64,000 nucleotides of DNA from Bacteroidaceae bacterium (GTDB lineage: Bacteria > Bacteroidota > Bacteroidia > Bacteroidales > Bacteroidaceae), in assembly GCA_017469925.1 (NCBI GenBank), contig JAFUFK010000023.1, positions 1-64,000 of the forward strand, written 5' to 3'. The notes beneath the pieces were generated by a model. It was not told the DNA's origin, ran no database searches, and saw nothing but the letters and a program-made list of their open reading frames with translations. Made by a program: the position numbers and the translations under genes. Shown piece by piece: positions 18,717-27,403 of this stretch; within the stretch, counting starts at the first letter, position 1; every line of letters begins with the position of its first letter.

Positions 18717-21700
18717 TTAGAACCCTACCGTCACGCCGAAGGTGAAGTAGCGGGCCCGTGGGGTGCGGTTGTTATCCTTAGCCACGCCGAAGTCGCTGCC
18801 CTTAGGCGAAATCTCGGGGTCGGCACCGGTGTACTTGGTCAGCGTCAGCATGTTGTTCAGCGTGAGACTAAGCATCAGGTTGTTCAGTCCTATTTTCTTG
18901 ATGCGGTTGGCATCGAAGTTATAGTTGATGGTCACCTGTTTCAGGCGCAGGAACGAACCGCTCTCTACGAAGCGGTCGCTGGCCAGCCAGTTGTAGCCGC
19001 TTTGGTACAGGGCGCGTGGTATCTCGGTCACGTCGCCGTCCTTGCGCCAACGCCAGTTGGTCGACACGCTTTGGTTGTTCGTCGTGTACATGTTCTCGTT
19101 GTACATGCGTCCGTAGTTGATGACTTTCGAGCCGAGGCGGAAGTTGGCCCACGTATTGACGGTCAGTTTTTTCCACCGCAGGGTGAAGCCGAAGCCACCG
19201 TCGAGTTTCGGGTTCGAGTTGCCGAGATAGACCACGTCCAACTCGTCGATGGTGCCGTCGTGATTGATGTCTTCGTAGATGGCATCGCCGCCACGGAAGC
19301 GATAGTTCGTGCGACCGTAGTCGAAGTACATAGGCACCGTCTCGCCCTTGGCGTCGAGTACGGCCCTGCCCTCAGCATCGCGGACGACGGGGGCATTGGG
19401 GCCCGACACGCCCGGATTCTCGGTGGCCGAGTACTTGTCATACTGATAGACTCCCTTGTAGCGGAAGCCGTAGATGCTGCCGAACGAGTTCTCTATCTGG
19501 ATGCGGTTGAGGTAACTGCCGTTCTCCGGCGAGAAGTCGGTCTGGTAGGAACTAAGCACCATGGGGTCGAGTTCCTTGATGGTGTTGCGGTAGTTCGAGA
19601 GGTTGACATTGACGTCAAACTGCCAGTCGCCCTTCTTCACCATGCGATTGGTCGAGAACTCCAGTTCCCATCCGTTGTTGTCCATCGTGCCGGCGTTGAT
19701 GTAGCTGATGCTGCCGAAGCCCGTGCTCGAGGGAATGGTCTGGTTGGCAAACAGCAGGTCGCTGGTGCGACGGTGGTAGGCGTTCAGCACGAGGCGGTAC
19801 TTGTAGTTGGCGAAACTAAGTTCGGCACCGACGTTCACGCTTGACGAGCGTTCCCACTTCAGGTTGCTCAGTTGCAGGCTCGCAGGCTTGATGGTGGGCA
19901 TGTCTATGTAGTTCGAGCCGTAACTGTCGTAGCGGCTGAAGTAGAGATATTCGTAGTCGGGTCGGTTACCTGTTACGCCCCAGCCTACGCGCAGGCTTCC
20001 CTCCGAGAACCACTTCTCGTTGGCCTTCTTCATCCACGGTTCGCTGGTGAATATCCACTTACCCGAAACGGAGGGGAAGAAGCCCCAGCGGTTGTCCGAA
20101 CCGAAGCGGCTGCTGCCGTCCCAGCGGGCGCTGGCGTCAATGATGTAGCGGTCGAGCAGCATGTAGTGGCCGTTGACGAGGAAGGCCATGTTGCGTCCCT
20201 GGTTCTTGGCGCTGTAGAACGACTCGGGCACCATGTGTCCGCCGTTCGAGACATCGGTGGCCAGGGTGGAGGCCAGGCCGTAGCGTTCGAACTGCTGTAT
20301 TTTGCTGTGGCTCACGTCCATCTGCCACGAGCCGTAGAGCATCAGACTGTGGTCGTCGCCAAAGTTGGGCATCCACGTCAGGTTATGGTCGGTGTAGATG
20401 GTCATGGCCTCGCTCTCGCGCTGGTAACTGCGGTTGACCACGCCGTCGGTCCACTGCTTTGTCGAGGTCTCACGCGGACGGAACTTTGTGTCCTTCACGT
20501 TCTCCGAGTCGAACTTCACGTAACCCTGGTAGCGCAACTTTGCACCGTCGTCGGGGTCGATGAAGTCGTAGCGCAGTCGCAGCGTAGGCATGATGCGCAT
20601 GTTAGTCTGTTGGTACGATGCCAGCTTGGCGATGGCCACGGGGTTGGCCAGGTCTTTCTGGTCGCCGTTCAGCACGGAGCTTTGGGCGATGTTGAAGTAT
20701 TCGCCCGTCGGGTCCCCGTTGGCATCGCGGCGGTAGATGCTGGCGTTCGGCATCTTCTTATAGGCGATGCTCAGCAGACCGTCCACGTAGCCGTCGCCAT
20801 AGTTCTTGTCGTTGTCGGTGTAGGTGATGTTGAACTCCGAGGAGAACATCAGGCGTTTCGAGACGTTGTATTCCAGGTTCATCATGCCCGTGAAGCGGCG
20901 CAGGGCCTGTTCAATGATGGTACCCGTCTGCTTGTAATAGCCCAGCGAGGTGCGGAAGCGGGCGCGCTCGCCGCCACCCTGTATGGAGATGAGGTGGTCG
21001 TGCGTCCAGCCGGTCTTCCTGACGGCATCTACCCAGTCGGTGTTCTGCGTGAAGTTGTTGAAGTCGGCTGCTGTGCCGTAGGTGTTGAGGAACTGCTGGC
21101 GGTCGTAGCTGTATTCGGGGATGTTCACGTCCTGCTTATAGTTGTTGAAGTAGGCCTGCTTCATCAGCATCGTGTACTCGTCGCCGTTGAGCAGCGGGGT
21201 TCCCTTGGGTTGCCAGTTGCCAGAGAGGCGATAGCTGTAGGACACGCGCGTGGGGCCCGTCACGCCCTTCTTTGTCGTGATGTTGATGATACCGTTGGCT
21301 CCGCGCGAACCCCAGATGGCGCAGGCGGCACCGTCCTTGAGCACCGTCACCTCCGCAATGTCGTCGGGACTGATGCACAACAGGTTGGCGAACTGTTCAT
21401 TGTCGGCGTTGGCAAAGTCGAAGCCCTCGGTGTTGCTCTCGAACGGTATGTTGTTGACCAGGATGAGGGGTTCGTTGTTGCCGTTGATGCTGGTGATACC
21501 GCGGATGCGCATAGTGGTGCCGCTGCCCAAGTCGCCGGAGTTGGCCACAATGTCCAGGCCGGCGATGCGTCCTTGCAAGGCGTCGTCGATGCTGGAAATG
21601 GACATACCTTCGAGCTTTTCCGTAGAAAAGCGCTGCATGGCACCCGTGTATTCCCGTTCGGGAACCGCCATGCCACCAGAGTTAACCATACGGCTGGCCT

Positions 21701-22076
21701 TTACCACCACCTCGGTCATGACGTTCTTCGACTTCAGCGTTACGTTGAACTTACGCTGGGCTCCGATGGGAAGCGTCTGCTTCGTGTAGCCCACGTAGCT
21801 GAACGTGAGCACGTTGTCCGTCGATTTCACCTGAATGGAGAAGTTACCGTCGAAGTCCGTCCTGACGGCGGTCAGGATGCGCCCGTTCTTGTCCTGCTCG
21901 GCTACGGTGGCGGCTATCAGTCCGTCGGGCTCGTCGTCACCGAGGATGCGACCCGTCACGATGGTCTGGGCCTGGGCAGAGACGGAGAACAGAAGTAGGA
22001 GAAGACCCACCCCCCAACCCCTCCCTTGTAGGGAGGAGAGTAGATGCTCCTGTAAGTAGTTCTTTATAATATTCAT
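18717..22076 (-). CDS. SusC/RagA-family TonB-dependent transporter with a repeat element in its signal peptide
   Basis: 1119 residues. After the N-terminal carboxypeptidase-regulatory-like domain (V-T-G-R-I-L-G-D-D) the plug region shows M-R-I-R-G-I-T-S-I-N-G-N-N-E-P-L-I-L-V-N-N-I-P and I-A-E-V-T-V-L-K-D-G-A-A-C-A-I-W-G-S-R-G-A-N-G-I, typical of SusC. The first 37 residues are odd: a normal start (M-N-I-I-K-N-Y) is joined to S-S-L-Q-G-R-G-W-G-V-G and only then to the hydrophobic L-L-L-L-L-F-S-V-S-A-Q-A. The middle part is a translated palindromic repeat (22004-22043). It probably still serves as a signal peptide because the hydrophobic core and cleavage site are intact. Paired with the SusD gene 42 bp downstream. 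Confidence 0.93.
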   Translation of the reverse strand: MNIIKNYLQEHLLSSLQGRGWGVGLLLLLFSVSAQAQTIVTGRILGDDEPDGLIAATVAEQDKNGRILTAVRTDFDGNFSIQVKSTDNVLTFSYVGYTKQTLPIGAQRKFNVTLKSKNVMTEVVVKASRMVNSGGMAVPEREYTGAMQRFSTEKLEGMSISSIDDALQGRIAGLDIVANSGDLGSGTTMRIRGITSINGNNEPLILVNNIPFESNTEGFDFANADNEQFANLLCISPDDIAEVTVLKDGAACAIWGSRGANGIINITTKKGVTGPTRVSYSYRLSGNWQPKGTPLLNGDEYTMLMKQAYFNNYKQDVNIPEYSYDRQQFLNTYGTAADFNNFTQNTDWVDAVRKTGWTHDHLISIQGGGERARFRTSLGYYKQTGTIIEQALRRFTGMMNLEYNVSKRLMFSSEFNITYTDNDKNYGDGYVDGLLSIAYKKMPNASIYRRDANGDPTGEYFNIAQSSVLNGDQKDLANPVAIAKLASYQQTNMRIMPTLRLRYDFIDPDDGAKLRYQGYVKFDSENVKDTKFRPRETSTKQWTDGVVNRSYQRESEAMTIYTDHNLTWMPNFGDDHSLMLYGSWQMDVSHSKIQQFERYGLASTLATDVSNGGHMVPESFYSAKNQGRNMAFLVNGHYMLLDRYIIDASARWDGSSRFGSDNRWGFFPSVSGKWIFTSEPWMKKANEKWFSEGSLRVGWGVTGNRPDYEYLYFSRYDSYGSNYIDMPTIKPASLQLSNLKWERSSSVNVGAELSFANYKYRLVLNAYHRRTSDLLFANQTIPSSTGFGSISYINAGTMDNNGWELEFSTNRMVKKGDWQFDVNVNLSNYRNTIKELDPMVLSSYQTDFSPENGSYLNRIQIENSFGSIYGFRYKGVYQYDKYSATENPGVSGPNAPVVRDAEGRAVLDAKGETVPMYFDYGRTNYRFRGGDAIYEDINHDGTIDELDVVYLGNSNPKLDGGFGFTLRWKKLTVNTWANFRLGSKVINYGRMYNENMYTTNNQSVSTNWRWRKDGDVTEIPRALYQSGYNWLASDRFVESGSFLRLKQVTINYNFDANRIKKIGLNNLMLSLTLNNMLTLTKYTGADPEISPKGSDFGVAKDNNRTPRARYFTFGVTVGF

Positions 22077-22152
22077 AAGATGTGTATTTTCGTTGTTGAA
22101 AACCTTTAGTGACCATTCCCCTCCTTACAAGGGAGGGGGTAGGGGTGGGTCT
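22004..22152. repeat. pair of inverted palindromic elements (CCCCTCCC type) at the SusC start
   Basis: The copy at 22004-22043 lies inside the SusC signal-peptide codons and the inverted copy at 22117-22152 in the 77-bp gap before SusC. Each carries ACCCCTCCC and an inverted GGGAGG after a few bases, so each can fold on itself, and the two can also pair with each other. The same element occurs as an inverted pair at 38841-38969. Confidence 0.75.
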
Positions 22153-22153
22153 G

Positions 22154-24736
22154 TTATTTGTTATACGGTGCTACGCGGTTTACGACGTGAATGACAGCGC
22201 GGCTCGAGGCCAAGATATTGTTGGCCTTCTGCGGGTCCTTATTATCTACGATGAGGTCGCGTGCCCACACGTTGTAGAGCGTCGGGTCGTCGGTCTTCAC
22301 CTGCGTAGGTGCTTCCGTGCCGAAGCTGAGGCTGCCGCTGGCCGACGTTACGGTGATGGGCTGGAACTGCCCGTTCGACTTGCGCGCAGCCGTGTAGTAG
22401 GTCTTGCTCCAGGCCCCTGTACCTACGGGGATGGCTCCGTCGATGAAGTGGAAGCGCAAGAAGTTGAGCAGGTACAGGCAACGGGCCTTCTTCACGGCCT
22501 CATTGTCTTCCAGCGAGATGCGATTCCAGTCCCAGAGGTCGGGGTCTGCGTAGAAGGCTGCGTCGATAGCCTCGTTGGTGGGCACCAGGATGGTGTAGCG
22601 GTAGTTGTTGAACGAGGTCACGATTTGTCCCACGCCGCTCGACTGCTCGGTGGTCTGCTGGTCGAAGATGGCCTGCACGTCCTTGTCCTCCTTGAAGTAG
22701 GAAAAGACGTTCGGGTCGCCTTGCAGCAGTTCGAAGAAGCGGCTGTACTGGGGATTGTCCTTCAGCGTCGTATAGACCGAGCGCATGGGATCTTGCAGGA
22801 TGCGGTCGATGAAGAAGGTGTGGCTGTTTGTCGTCACGTAGATGCTGTCCTTCAGCCGGGCAGCCGGCAGGCCCAGTTCAGCGTCCCCGGCTCCGGCAAA
22901 CTCGGTGGTGAGTCCGTTGCCTGCGGTGCGCTGGATGACGGTGCCGCCCTTCGTCAGGTAGAACGTCTTGTCGCCCTGGTCCATGAAGCCCGACATCGGT
23001 TCGTCCTCCGTGTCGGCCACCACGATGTGCATGTCCAGTATGTCGCGCAGGCGGTTCTGGATACGGCTCTGGTCGGCCGAGGCGTTGCCGATGGTGCGCA
23101 ACAGTGCCCCGCGCGTGCCGTCCTCGTTCACTCCATACACGTCTGCCAGGATGCGGCCGTTGGCCACCTTGAAGCCCCACACCTCGCGGTTGTCCACGCC
23201 CGTGTTGGCATAGATGCTCCACGAGATGGGCTCGGCGTAGTAGCGCACGGCCGAGTCGGTGGGCACGAGCAGGTTATACTGGTTCTCCAGCGAGCGCAGG
23301 TAGAGGTGGAACTTCAGTTCATCGTTCTCGTCGATGGCAGCCTTCATGACCCGCGTGATGGGCGACGTGAGGGTGGGGGCGTAGGCACACTTGTAGTCGA
23401 TGGGGGGGAATACGGTGTTGGTGAAGTACACCAGGCCGTTGCAGCCCTGTTGCGTGCCGACGATGTAGTCGCGTTTCATATACATCAGGTTACCCTTCTG
23501 GTCGGCCAGGTTGTCCCATCCGTTGGGCAGCGAGCCGACGAAGGATTTCAACTGGTGGTTCTTGATGAACTTGCAGAGCACGTCGATGGGCACGTTGTCC
23601 CACGTGCCATAGACCTTGCGCAGGAAGTCGCCGTTGGACGAGGCGAAGTACGTCTGCATGGCCTCGTCGGTCGGTACGAACATGACGCTCATGTCCGTCG
23701 GTGCCCCCAGCCGGTTATAGGTGGGGTCGAAGTAGAGCATCTTGTCGTCGGTCAGGGTCTCAGCCTCGCGTCCGGGCATCTGCGGCGTCTGTGTGCAGGC
23801 CCCGGCCCCGTTGTCGTTGAAGTAGCGGCGCACGAATACCGAGTCCGTCACGTAGTCGCTCATCTCGTCGGCCTGTATGGTGGCGTCGATGTCGGCGTCG
23901 TAGTAGGGAGCCGAGAACTTGTTCATCAGCTGGGCGAACGTCCGGGTCCGGCTGTCCTGCTCGATGATTTCGGCCATGTTGGGCAGCGGAGCCACCACCT
24001 CGTCGGCCACGTGCAGGTAGCCGTTCTTGCAGGTGATGTTCTTATTTTCATTCCGCACGTGCGCGCTGTTCACGTAGAATCCTTTTTCCTCGTAGGGCGA
24101 ACCGCCGCCGATGAGCGTCCAGTCGTCGGCCGTGATGCCCTGTTTCGCCATGAAGGCCGGCGTGAAGATGACGTCGGGGCGTGCCTGGTTGTCGGCTATC
24201 CACACGCCGTCGCGCTCCTGGAATCGCTCCCACCATTCGGTCTGGGGCAAGGTTGCCTTGGCGTGGAACTGTACTTTGTCATAGATGGAGGCCGAGGCGT
24301 CGCGCACCAGGGCCGTGCCCTCTCCGTCGTTGTCGCTGTTGGAGTTGGGCACGTTGGCCAGCATGTTGTCCAGGTAGGCCATGTTCAGCATCGAGGCGTT
24401 GAACAGGTAGTTGGCCTCGGAGCGCGAGAGTTGACCCACGATGTCGCGGGCGTTTCCACCCGTCAGTCCCTGCTGCTGGAAGTAGCGGGCGTAGGCCTCG
24501 TCGCTGGCGGGAAACAGGGTTTTGCTGCCCGTCCTTGCAAGTGTGCCGTCGAGGCCCAGGCGGTCGGCGAGTGCCAGATAGGCGCTGTACTGCCCGTTGG
24601 CCTGCAGCCAGTCATAGACGTTTGCACCCAGCCACGTGGGTTCCTCGTTGTCGTAGGGGTAGTCGTCCTTACAGGCCACCAGCATCCCCGACAGGGTGAG
24701 TGCAAACAGCAGGCATTTAGCAAATGAATGTTGCAT
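22154..24736 (-). CDS. large fasciclin (FAS1)-repeat lipoprotein, first gene of the SusCD operon
   Basis: 860 residues. The lipoprotein signal (S-G-M-L-V-A-C, Cys22) is followed by K-D-D-Y, a good surface-lipoprotein export signal. Four FAS1-type P-x-(S/T)-(N/D) motifs are visible, near residues 77 (F-P-A-S-D-E-A), 350 (F-V-P-T-D-E-A), 490 (L-V-P-T-D-S-A) and 714 (L-V-P-T-N-E-A), each followed later by an H-x-V-(V/N)-type end, so the protein is likely a chain of four FAS1 domains. It is unusual for such a gene to open a SusCD operon. Its own promoter lies at 24782-24789. Likely role: surface binding or scaffolding for the two SusCD pairs; no enzyme motif seen. Confidence 0.85.
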   Translation of the reverse strand: MQHSFAKCLLFALTLSGMLVACKDDYPYDNEEPTWLGANVYDWLQANGQYSAYLALADRLGLDGTLARTGSKTLFPASDEAYARYFQQQGLTGGNARDIVGQLSRSEANYLFNASMLNMAYLDNMLANVPNSNSDNDGEGTALVRDASASIYDKVQFHAKATLPQTEWWERFQERDGVWIADNQARPDVIFTPAFMAKQGITADDWTLIGGGSPYEEKGFYVNSAHVRNENKNITCKNGYLHVADEVVAPLPNMAEIIEQDSRTRTFAQLMNKFSAPYYDADIDATIQADEMSDYVTDSVFVRRYFNDNGAGACTQTPQMPGREAETLTDDKMLYFDPTYNRLGAPTDMSVMFVPTDEAMQTYFASSNGDFLRKVYGTWDNVPIDVLCKFIKNHQLKSFVGSLPNGWDNLADQKGNLMYMKRDYIVGTQQGCNGLVYFTNTVFPPIDYKCAYAPTLTSPITRVMKAAIDENDELKFHLYLRSLENQYNLLVPTDSAVRYYAEPISWSIYANTGVDNREVWGFKVANGRILADVYGVNEDGTRGALLRTIGNASADQSRIQNRLRDILDMHIVVADTEDEPMSGFMDQGDKTFYLTKGGTVIQRTAGNGLTTEFAGAGDAELGLPAARLKDSIYVTTNSHTFFIDRILQDPMRSVYTTLKDNPQYSRFFELLQGDPNVFSYFKEDKDVQAIFDQQTTEQSSGVGQIVTSFNNYRYTILVPTNEAIDAAFYADPDLWDWNRISLEDNEAVKKARCLYLLNFLRFHFIDGAIPVGTGAWSKTYYTAARKSNGQFQPITVTSASGSLSFGTEAPTQVKTDDPTLYNVWARDLIVDNKDPQKANNILASSRAVIHVVNRVAPYNK

Positions 24737-24781
24737 GAGATTGGGTATTAGTTTCAGTTCGTTTCAGATTGTTTTTCGATG

Positions 24782-24789
24782 CAAAGTTA
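24782..24789 (-). promoter_or_regulatory. -7 box of the FAS1-SusCD operon
   Basis: The minus strand reads TAACTTTG, which fits TAnnTTTG. It lies 45 bp before the ATG at 24736. Confidence 0.7.
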
Positions 24790-24820
24790 CTCGATTTCCG
24801 CTTAAGGGTAAGCATCCCAA

Positions 24821-24850
24821 TGCGTCGATTTTTGACACATTCGCACCAAA
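24821..24850 (-). promoter_or_regulatory. candidate operator of the hybrid two-component regulator (FAS1-SusCD operon)
   Basis: The direct repeat TTTGGTGCG-N12-ATCGACGCA has its first base 61 nt before the -7 box, as in the three related promoters. It lies between the GH92 stop and the operon promoter and just enters the GH92 reading frame, whose stop is at 24854. Confidence 0.5.
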
Positions 24851-24853
24851 GTC

Positions 24854-27178
24854 TTACTTTTCGCCCAAGGGGAGCAGTTTTCCGCCCGCCTTGGCGGTCA
24901 GTTCGAAATGCAGCGTTCCGCCCTTCAGGATTTCGTCGTTCGAGAGCATGGGCTGCGTCAATTTTTGCCCATTCCATCGAATGTTTTTGACATATACGGC
25001 TCCGCGCCCCCGTCGCTCTGCCTCGATGCGGAAGGTCTTGCCATTCGGCAGGGGCAGGGTGGCCTCGCGAACCGACGGGGCAAACAATACGTAGTCGCCC
25101 GAGGCGGGATTGAGGGGATAGAGCCCGAGCGCCGCGAAGACGTACCAGGCCGACATCTCGCCGCAGTCGTCGTTGCCGATGTATCCGCTCACCTGCGTGT
25201 TGTACATCGTGCTGCGAATCAGGCTGACCAGTTGGTCGGTCTTCTGGGGCTGCCCGGCCAGCGTGTAGAGGAACGAGACGTGGTGACTGGGCTCGTTGCC
25301 GTGGGCATAGAGGCCTATGAAGCCGGAGGCATTGTCGTTCTTCTCGCCGCTCGTCTCATGGCAGGTAAAGAAGTAATCGAGTTGTTCGGCGAAACGCCTC
25401 GGGCCTCCGCTCAGGGCTATCAGGTCGTCCACGTCGTGCTGCACCGACCATCGCCACTGCCACGCGTTGCCCTCGGTGTAGGCCGAGCCGCCATTGGCAC
25501 CGTAGCGCAGGGCGTCGAATCCGGGTAGCCACTGTCCCTTGTCATCCTTCGGCTGGAACAGTCCCGACTCCCTGTTATAGAGGTTACGGTAGTTACGGGC
25601 GAGGGCGTCGAAATGCTCCATTTCATCGGTCAATCCGAGCCTTTCGGCCAGTCGGGCGGCGCACCAGTCGTCGTATGCGTCCTCCAAGGTGATGCTCACG
25701 CTCTGCGTCTGCAAGTTCTCGGGCATGTAGCCGAGCCGTTCCCACACAGGCCAGGGGGAGTCGCGGTGGGGCGTAGAGAGCGTCTGCCTAACGGCCCGCC
25801 ATGCGCGGTGCTCGTCGATGTCGGGCACGCCCTTGCGTATCGCCTCGACGACGACGCTCACGGCGTGGTTGCCAATCATGCAATAGTTGTCCTCGCCCCA
25901 TAGTTCCCAGATGGGCAGGTAGCCGTAGTGTTCGGCGTGGTCCAGCATCGAGTTGACCATGTCGGCGGCCCTGCGCGGCTGCAGCAGGTCGTAGAGGGCG
26001 TGGGCGGCCCGGTATGTGTCCCAGATGCTGAACATCGTATATTGGTCGTGTCCCTCGCGCGCGTTACCTATATAGTAGTCCGCGCGTGCGTACTGCCCGT
26101 TGACGTCGCTGAACGTGTTGGGCTGCTGCATGGCGTGGTAGAGGGCCGTATAGAAGATGGTGGCCTCGTCGCGGGAGTCGAAGTCGGCCCTGATGCCGCC
26201 CAGTGCCTCCTCCCATTGTTGCCGGGCCTCGGCGCGCAGTTGGTCGAAGGTCTTCCCCTGGGTCTCTTTTTCCCGATTAAATCGGGCATTTTCGATGCTC
26301 ACGGCGGAGATGCCGACGCGCGCCTCAAGCGCGGAGTTCACAGTCCAAAGTTCAGAGTTCACAGTTGCCTTGGCGTTCGTCTCGGAAGTTGCAGGCTTGT
26401 CCGGCTCTTCCCCGAAAGTGAGTGTTACTTTAATATCTGTACCATTGGCTGTGAAGCAACAGAGCTGTGAACTCTGAACTTTGGGCTCTGAACTGGCGAT
26501 GGTGCGCCCGTCGCACCATCCGCCCCAGGCCACGATGGGCCGTGAAAAGCGGATGGAGAAGCACACCTTGCGGAGCGGAGCCCAGCCCGTGATGATGCGG
26601 AAGCCCTCGACCGTATAGGCATCGACGATGCGCAACTGGGCCCGTTCGATGCGCCTGCCCCAGGAACCCTTGGCACACGAGTGGTCGAGGTCGAGGAACA
26701 CCCGGCACGGCTGTCCCTCGGCGTAGGTGTAGCGGTGGACACCCGTGCGTGTGGTGGCCGTCAGTTCGGCCAGGATGTCGTCCTCGCGCAGGGGTACGCT
26801 GTAGTACCCCGCCTGGGCGACCTCGCGGGTGTGGTCAATGGTGGCCACCCGCCGCTCTTGGCTCACGGGCAGCAGGGCAATGTCGACCAGGTCGGCAGCC
26901 CCCGTACCCGACAGGTGGGTGTGGGAGAATCCGTAGAGTGTCTCCTCCTCGTGGGCATAGCCGGCCGGGCAGTCCCAGTCGGGGGCCTCGCGGGTGTCGG
27001 GCGACAGTTGCACCAGTCCGAAGGGCACCGTTGCCCCGGGATAGTTGTTGCCTCGCAGGGCACCTTCGATGCGGCCCGTGCCGATAAGAGGGTTGACGTA
27101 CTGAGTGAGTTGAGCTTGTGTCGTGGCAGTTCCTGCCATGAGCAGGAGGGCGACGAGGAGGGAAGCGCAGTGTTTCAT
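24854..27178 (-). CDS. GH92 exo-alpha-mannosidase, secreted
   Basis: 774 residues from the ATG at 27178. The upstream in-frame ATG at 27205 would lie almost on the transcription start, so it is less likely. The signal peptide is M-K-H-C-A-S-L-L-V-A-L-L-L-M-A-G-T-A (cleavage near T-Q-A-Q). GH92 hallmarks are Y-V-N-P-L-I-G-T-G at the start, P-F-G-L-V-Q-L-S-P-D-T, G-F-S-H-T-H-L-S-G-T-G, W-G-E-D-N-Y-C-M-I-G-N-H-A (acid region) and G-N-D-D-C-G-E-M-S-A-W-Y (catalytic aspartates, about residue 670). The family removes alpha-linked mannose with calcium. Two short stretches near residues 228-240 and 271-282 (E-P-K-V-Q-S-S-Q-L and V-N-S-E-L-W-T-V-N-S-A-L) are translated inverted repeats. Divergent from the regulator gene. 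Confidence 0.93.
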   Translation of the reverse strand: MKHCASLLVALLLMAGTATTQAQLTQYVNPLIGTGRIEGALRGNNYPGATVPFGLVQLSPDTREAPDWDCPAGYAHEEETLYGFSHTHLSGTGAADLVDIALLPVSQERRVATIDHTREVAQAGYYSVPLREDDILAELTATTRTGVHRYTYAEGQPCRVFLDLDHSCAKGSWGRRIERAQLRIVDAYTVEGFRIITGWAPLRKVCFSIRFSRPIVAWGGWCDGRTIASSEPKVQSSQLCCFTANGTDIKVTLTFGEEPDKPATSETNAKATVNSELWTVNSALEARVGISAVSIENARFNREKETQGKTFDQLRAEARQQWEEALGGIRADFDSRDEATIFYTALYHAMQQPNTFSDVNGQYARADYYIGNAREGHDQYTMFSIWDTYRAAHALYDLLQPRRAADMVNSMLDHAEHYGYLPIWELWGEDNYCMIGNHAVSVVVEAIRKGVPDIDEHRAWRAVRQTLSTPHRDSPWPVWERLGYMPENLQTQSVSITLEDAYDDWCAARLAERLGLTDEMEHFDALARNYRNLYNRESGLFQPKDDKGQWLPGFDALRYGANGGSAYTEGNAWQWRWSVQHDVDDLIALSGGPRRFAEQLDYFFTCHETSGEKNDNASGFIGLYAHGNEPSHHVSFLYTLAGQPQKTDQLVSLIRSTMYNTQVSGYIGNDDCGEMSAWYVFAALGLYPLNPASGDYVLFAPSVREATLPLPNGKTFRIEAERRGRGAVYVKNIRWNGQKLTQPMLSNDEILKGGTLHFELTAKAGGKLLPLGEK
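26334..26494. repeat. inverted-repeat pair inserted in frame in the minus-strand GH92 gene
   Basis: CAAAGTTCAGAGTTCACAG at 26346-26364 is repeated as its exact reverse complement at 26465-26483 (19 bp perfect), with about 100 bp of normal GH92 sequence between. Both arms extend further with related AGTTCA units. Confidence 0.75.
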
Positions 27179-27216
27179 ACGTGGTTCGATAAGTTTGTCT
27201 TTCATGTTTCCAAGTG

Positions 27217-27224
27217 CAAAGGTA
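27217..27224 (-). promoter_or_regulatory. -7 box of the minus-strand GH92 gene
   Basis: The minus strand reads TACCTTTG, 38 bp before the chosen ATG at 27178. Confidence 0.7.
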
Positions 27225-27255
27225 GTGACTTCTGCGGGAACTTCGGCCATCTCCT

Positions 27256-27285
27256 TGCTCCATCTTTTGCTACGAATGCGCCAAA
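27256..27285 (-). promoter_or_regulatory. candidate operator of the hybrid two-component regulator (GH92 promoter)
   Basis: The direct repeat TTTGGCGCA-N12-GATGGAGCA has a 21-bp repeat distance and its first base lies 61 nt before the -7 box, as in the three related promoters. Confidence 0.55.
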
Positions 27286-27403
27286 CGGGCCGAATTCCTG
27301 GGGATTTATGCGCAGGAACCCGATGGCTCCCCAAGGGTTGCCTATAGTTTTTCCCCGAGGCGTCTAAGCCTTTCCCTTTTACCTCCTAATTGATATCTTA
27401 ATT

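Noticed and set aside
22109..24727. Very long open frame on the plus strand opposite the FAS1 gene (and similar ones opposite the SusC, HTCS and GH genes).
   Set aside because: These are antisense shadows of GC-rich coding sequence. They show no family motif or signal peptide, while the minus-strand frame has clear FAS1 motifs and a lipoprotein signal.
27179..27334. Longer N-terminus of the minus-strand GH92 protein starting at 27334.
   Set aside because: It would begin upstream of the -7 box at 27217-27224 and lacks a signal peptide at its start; the ATG at 27178 gives a proper one.
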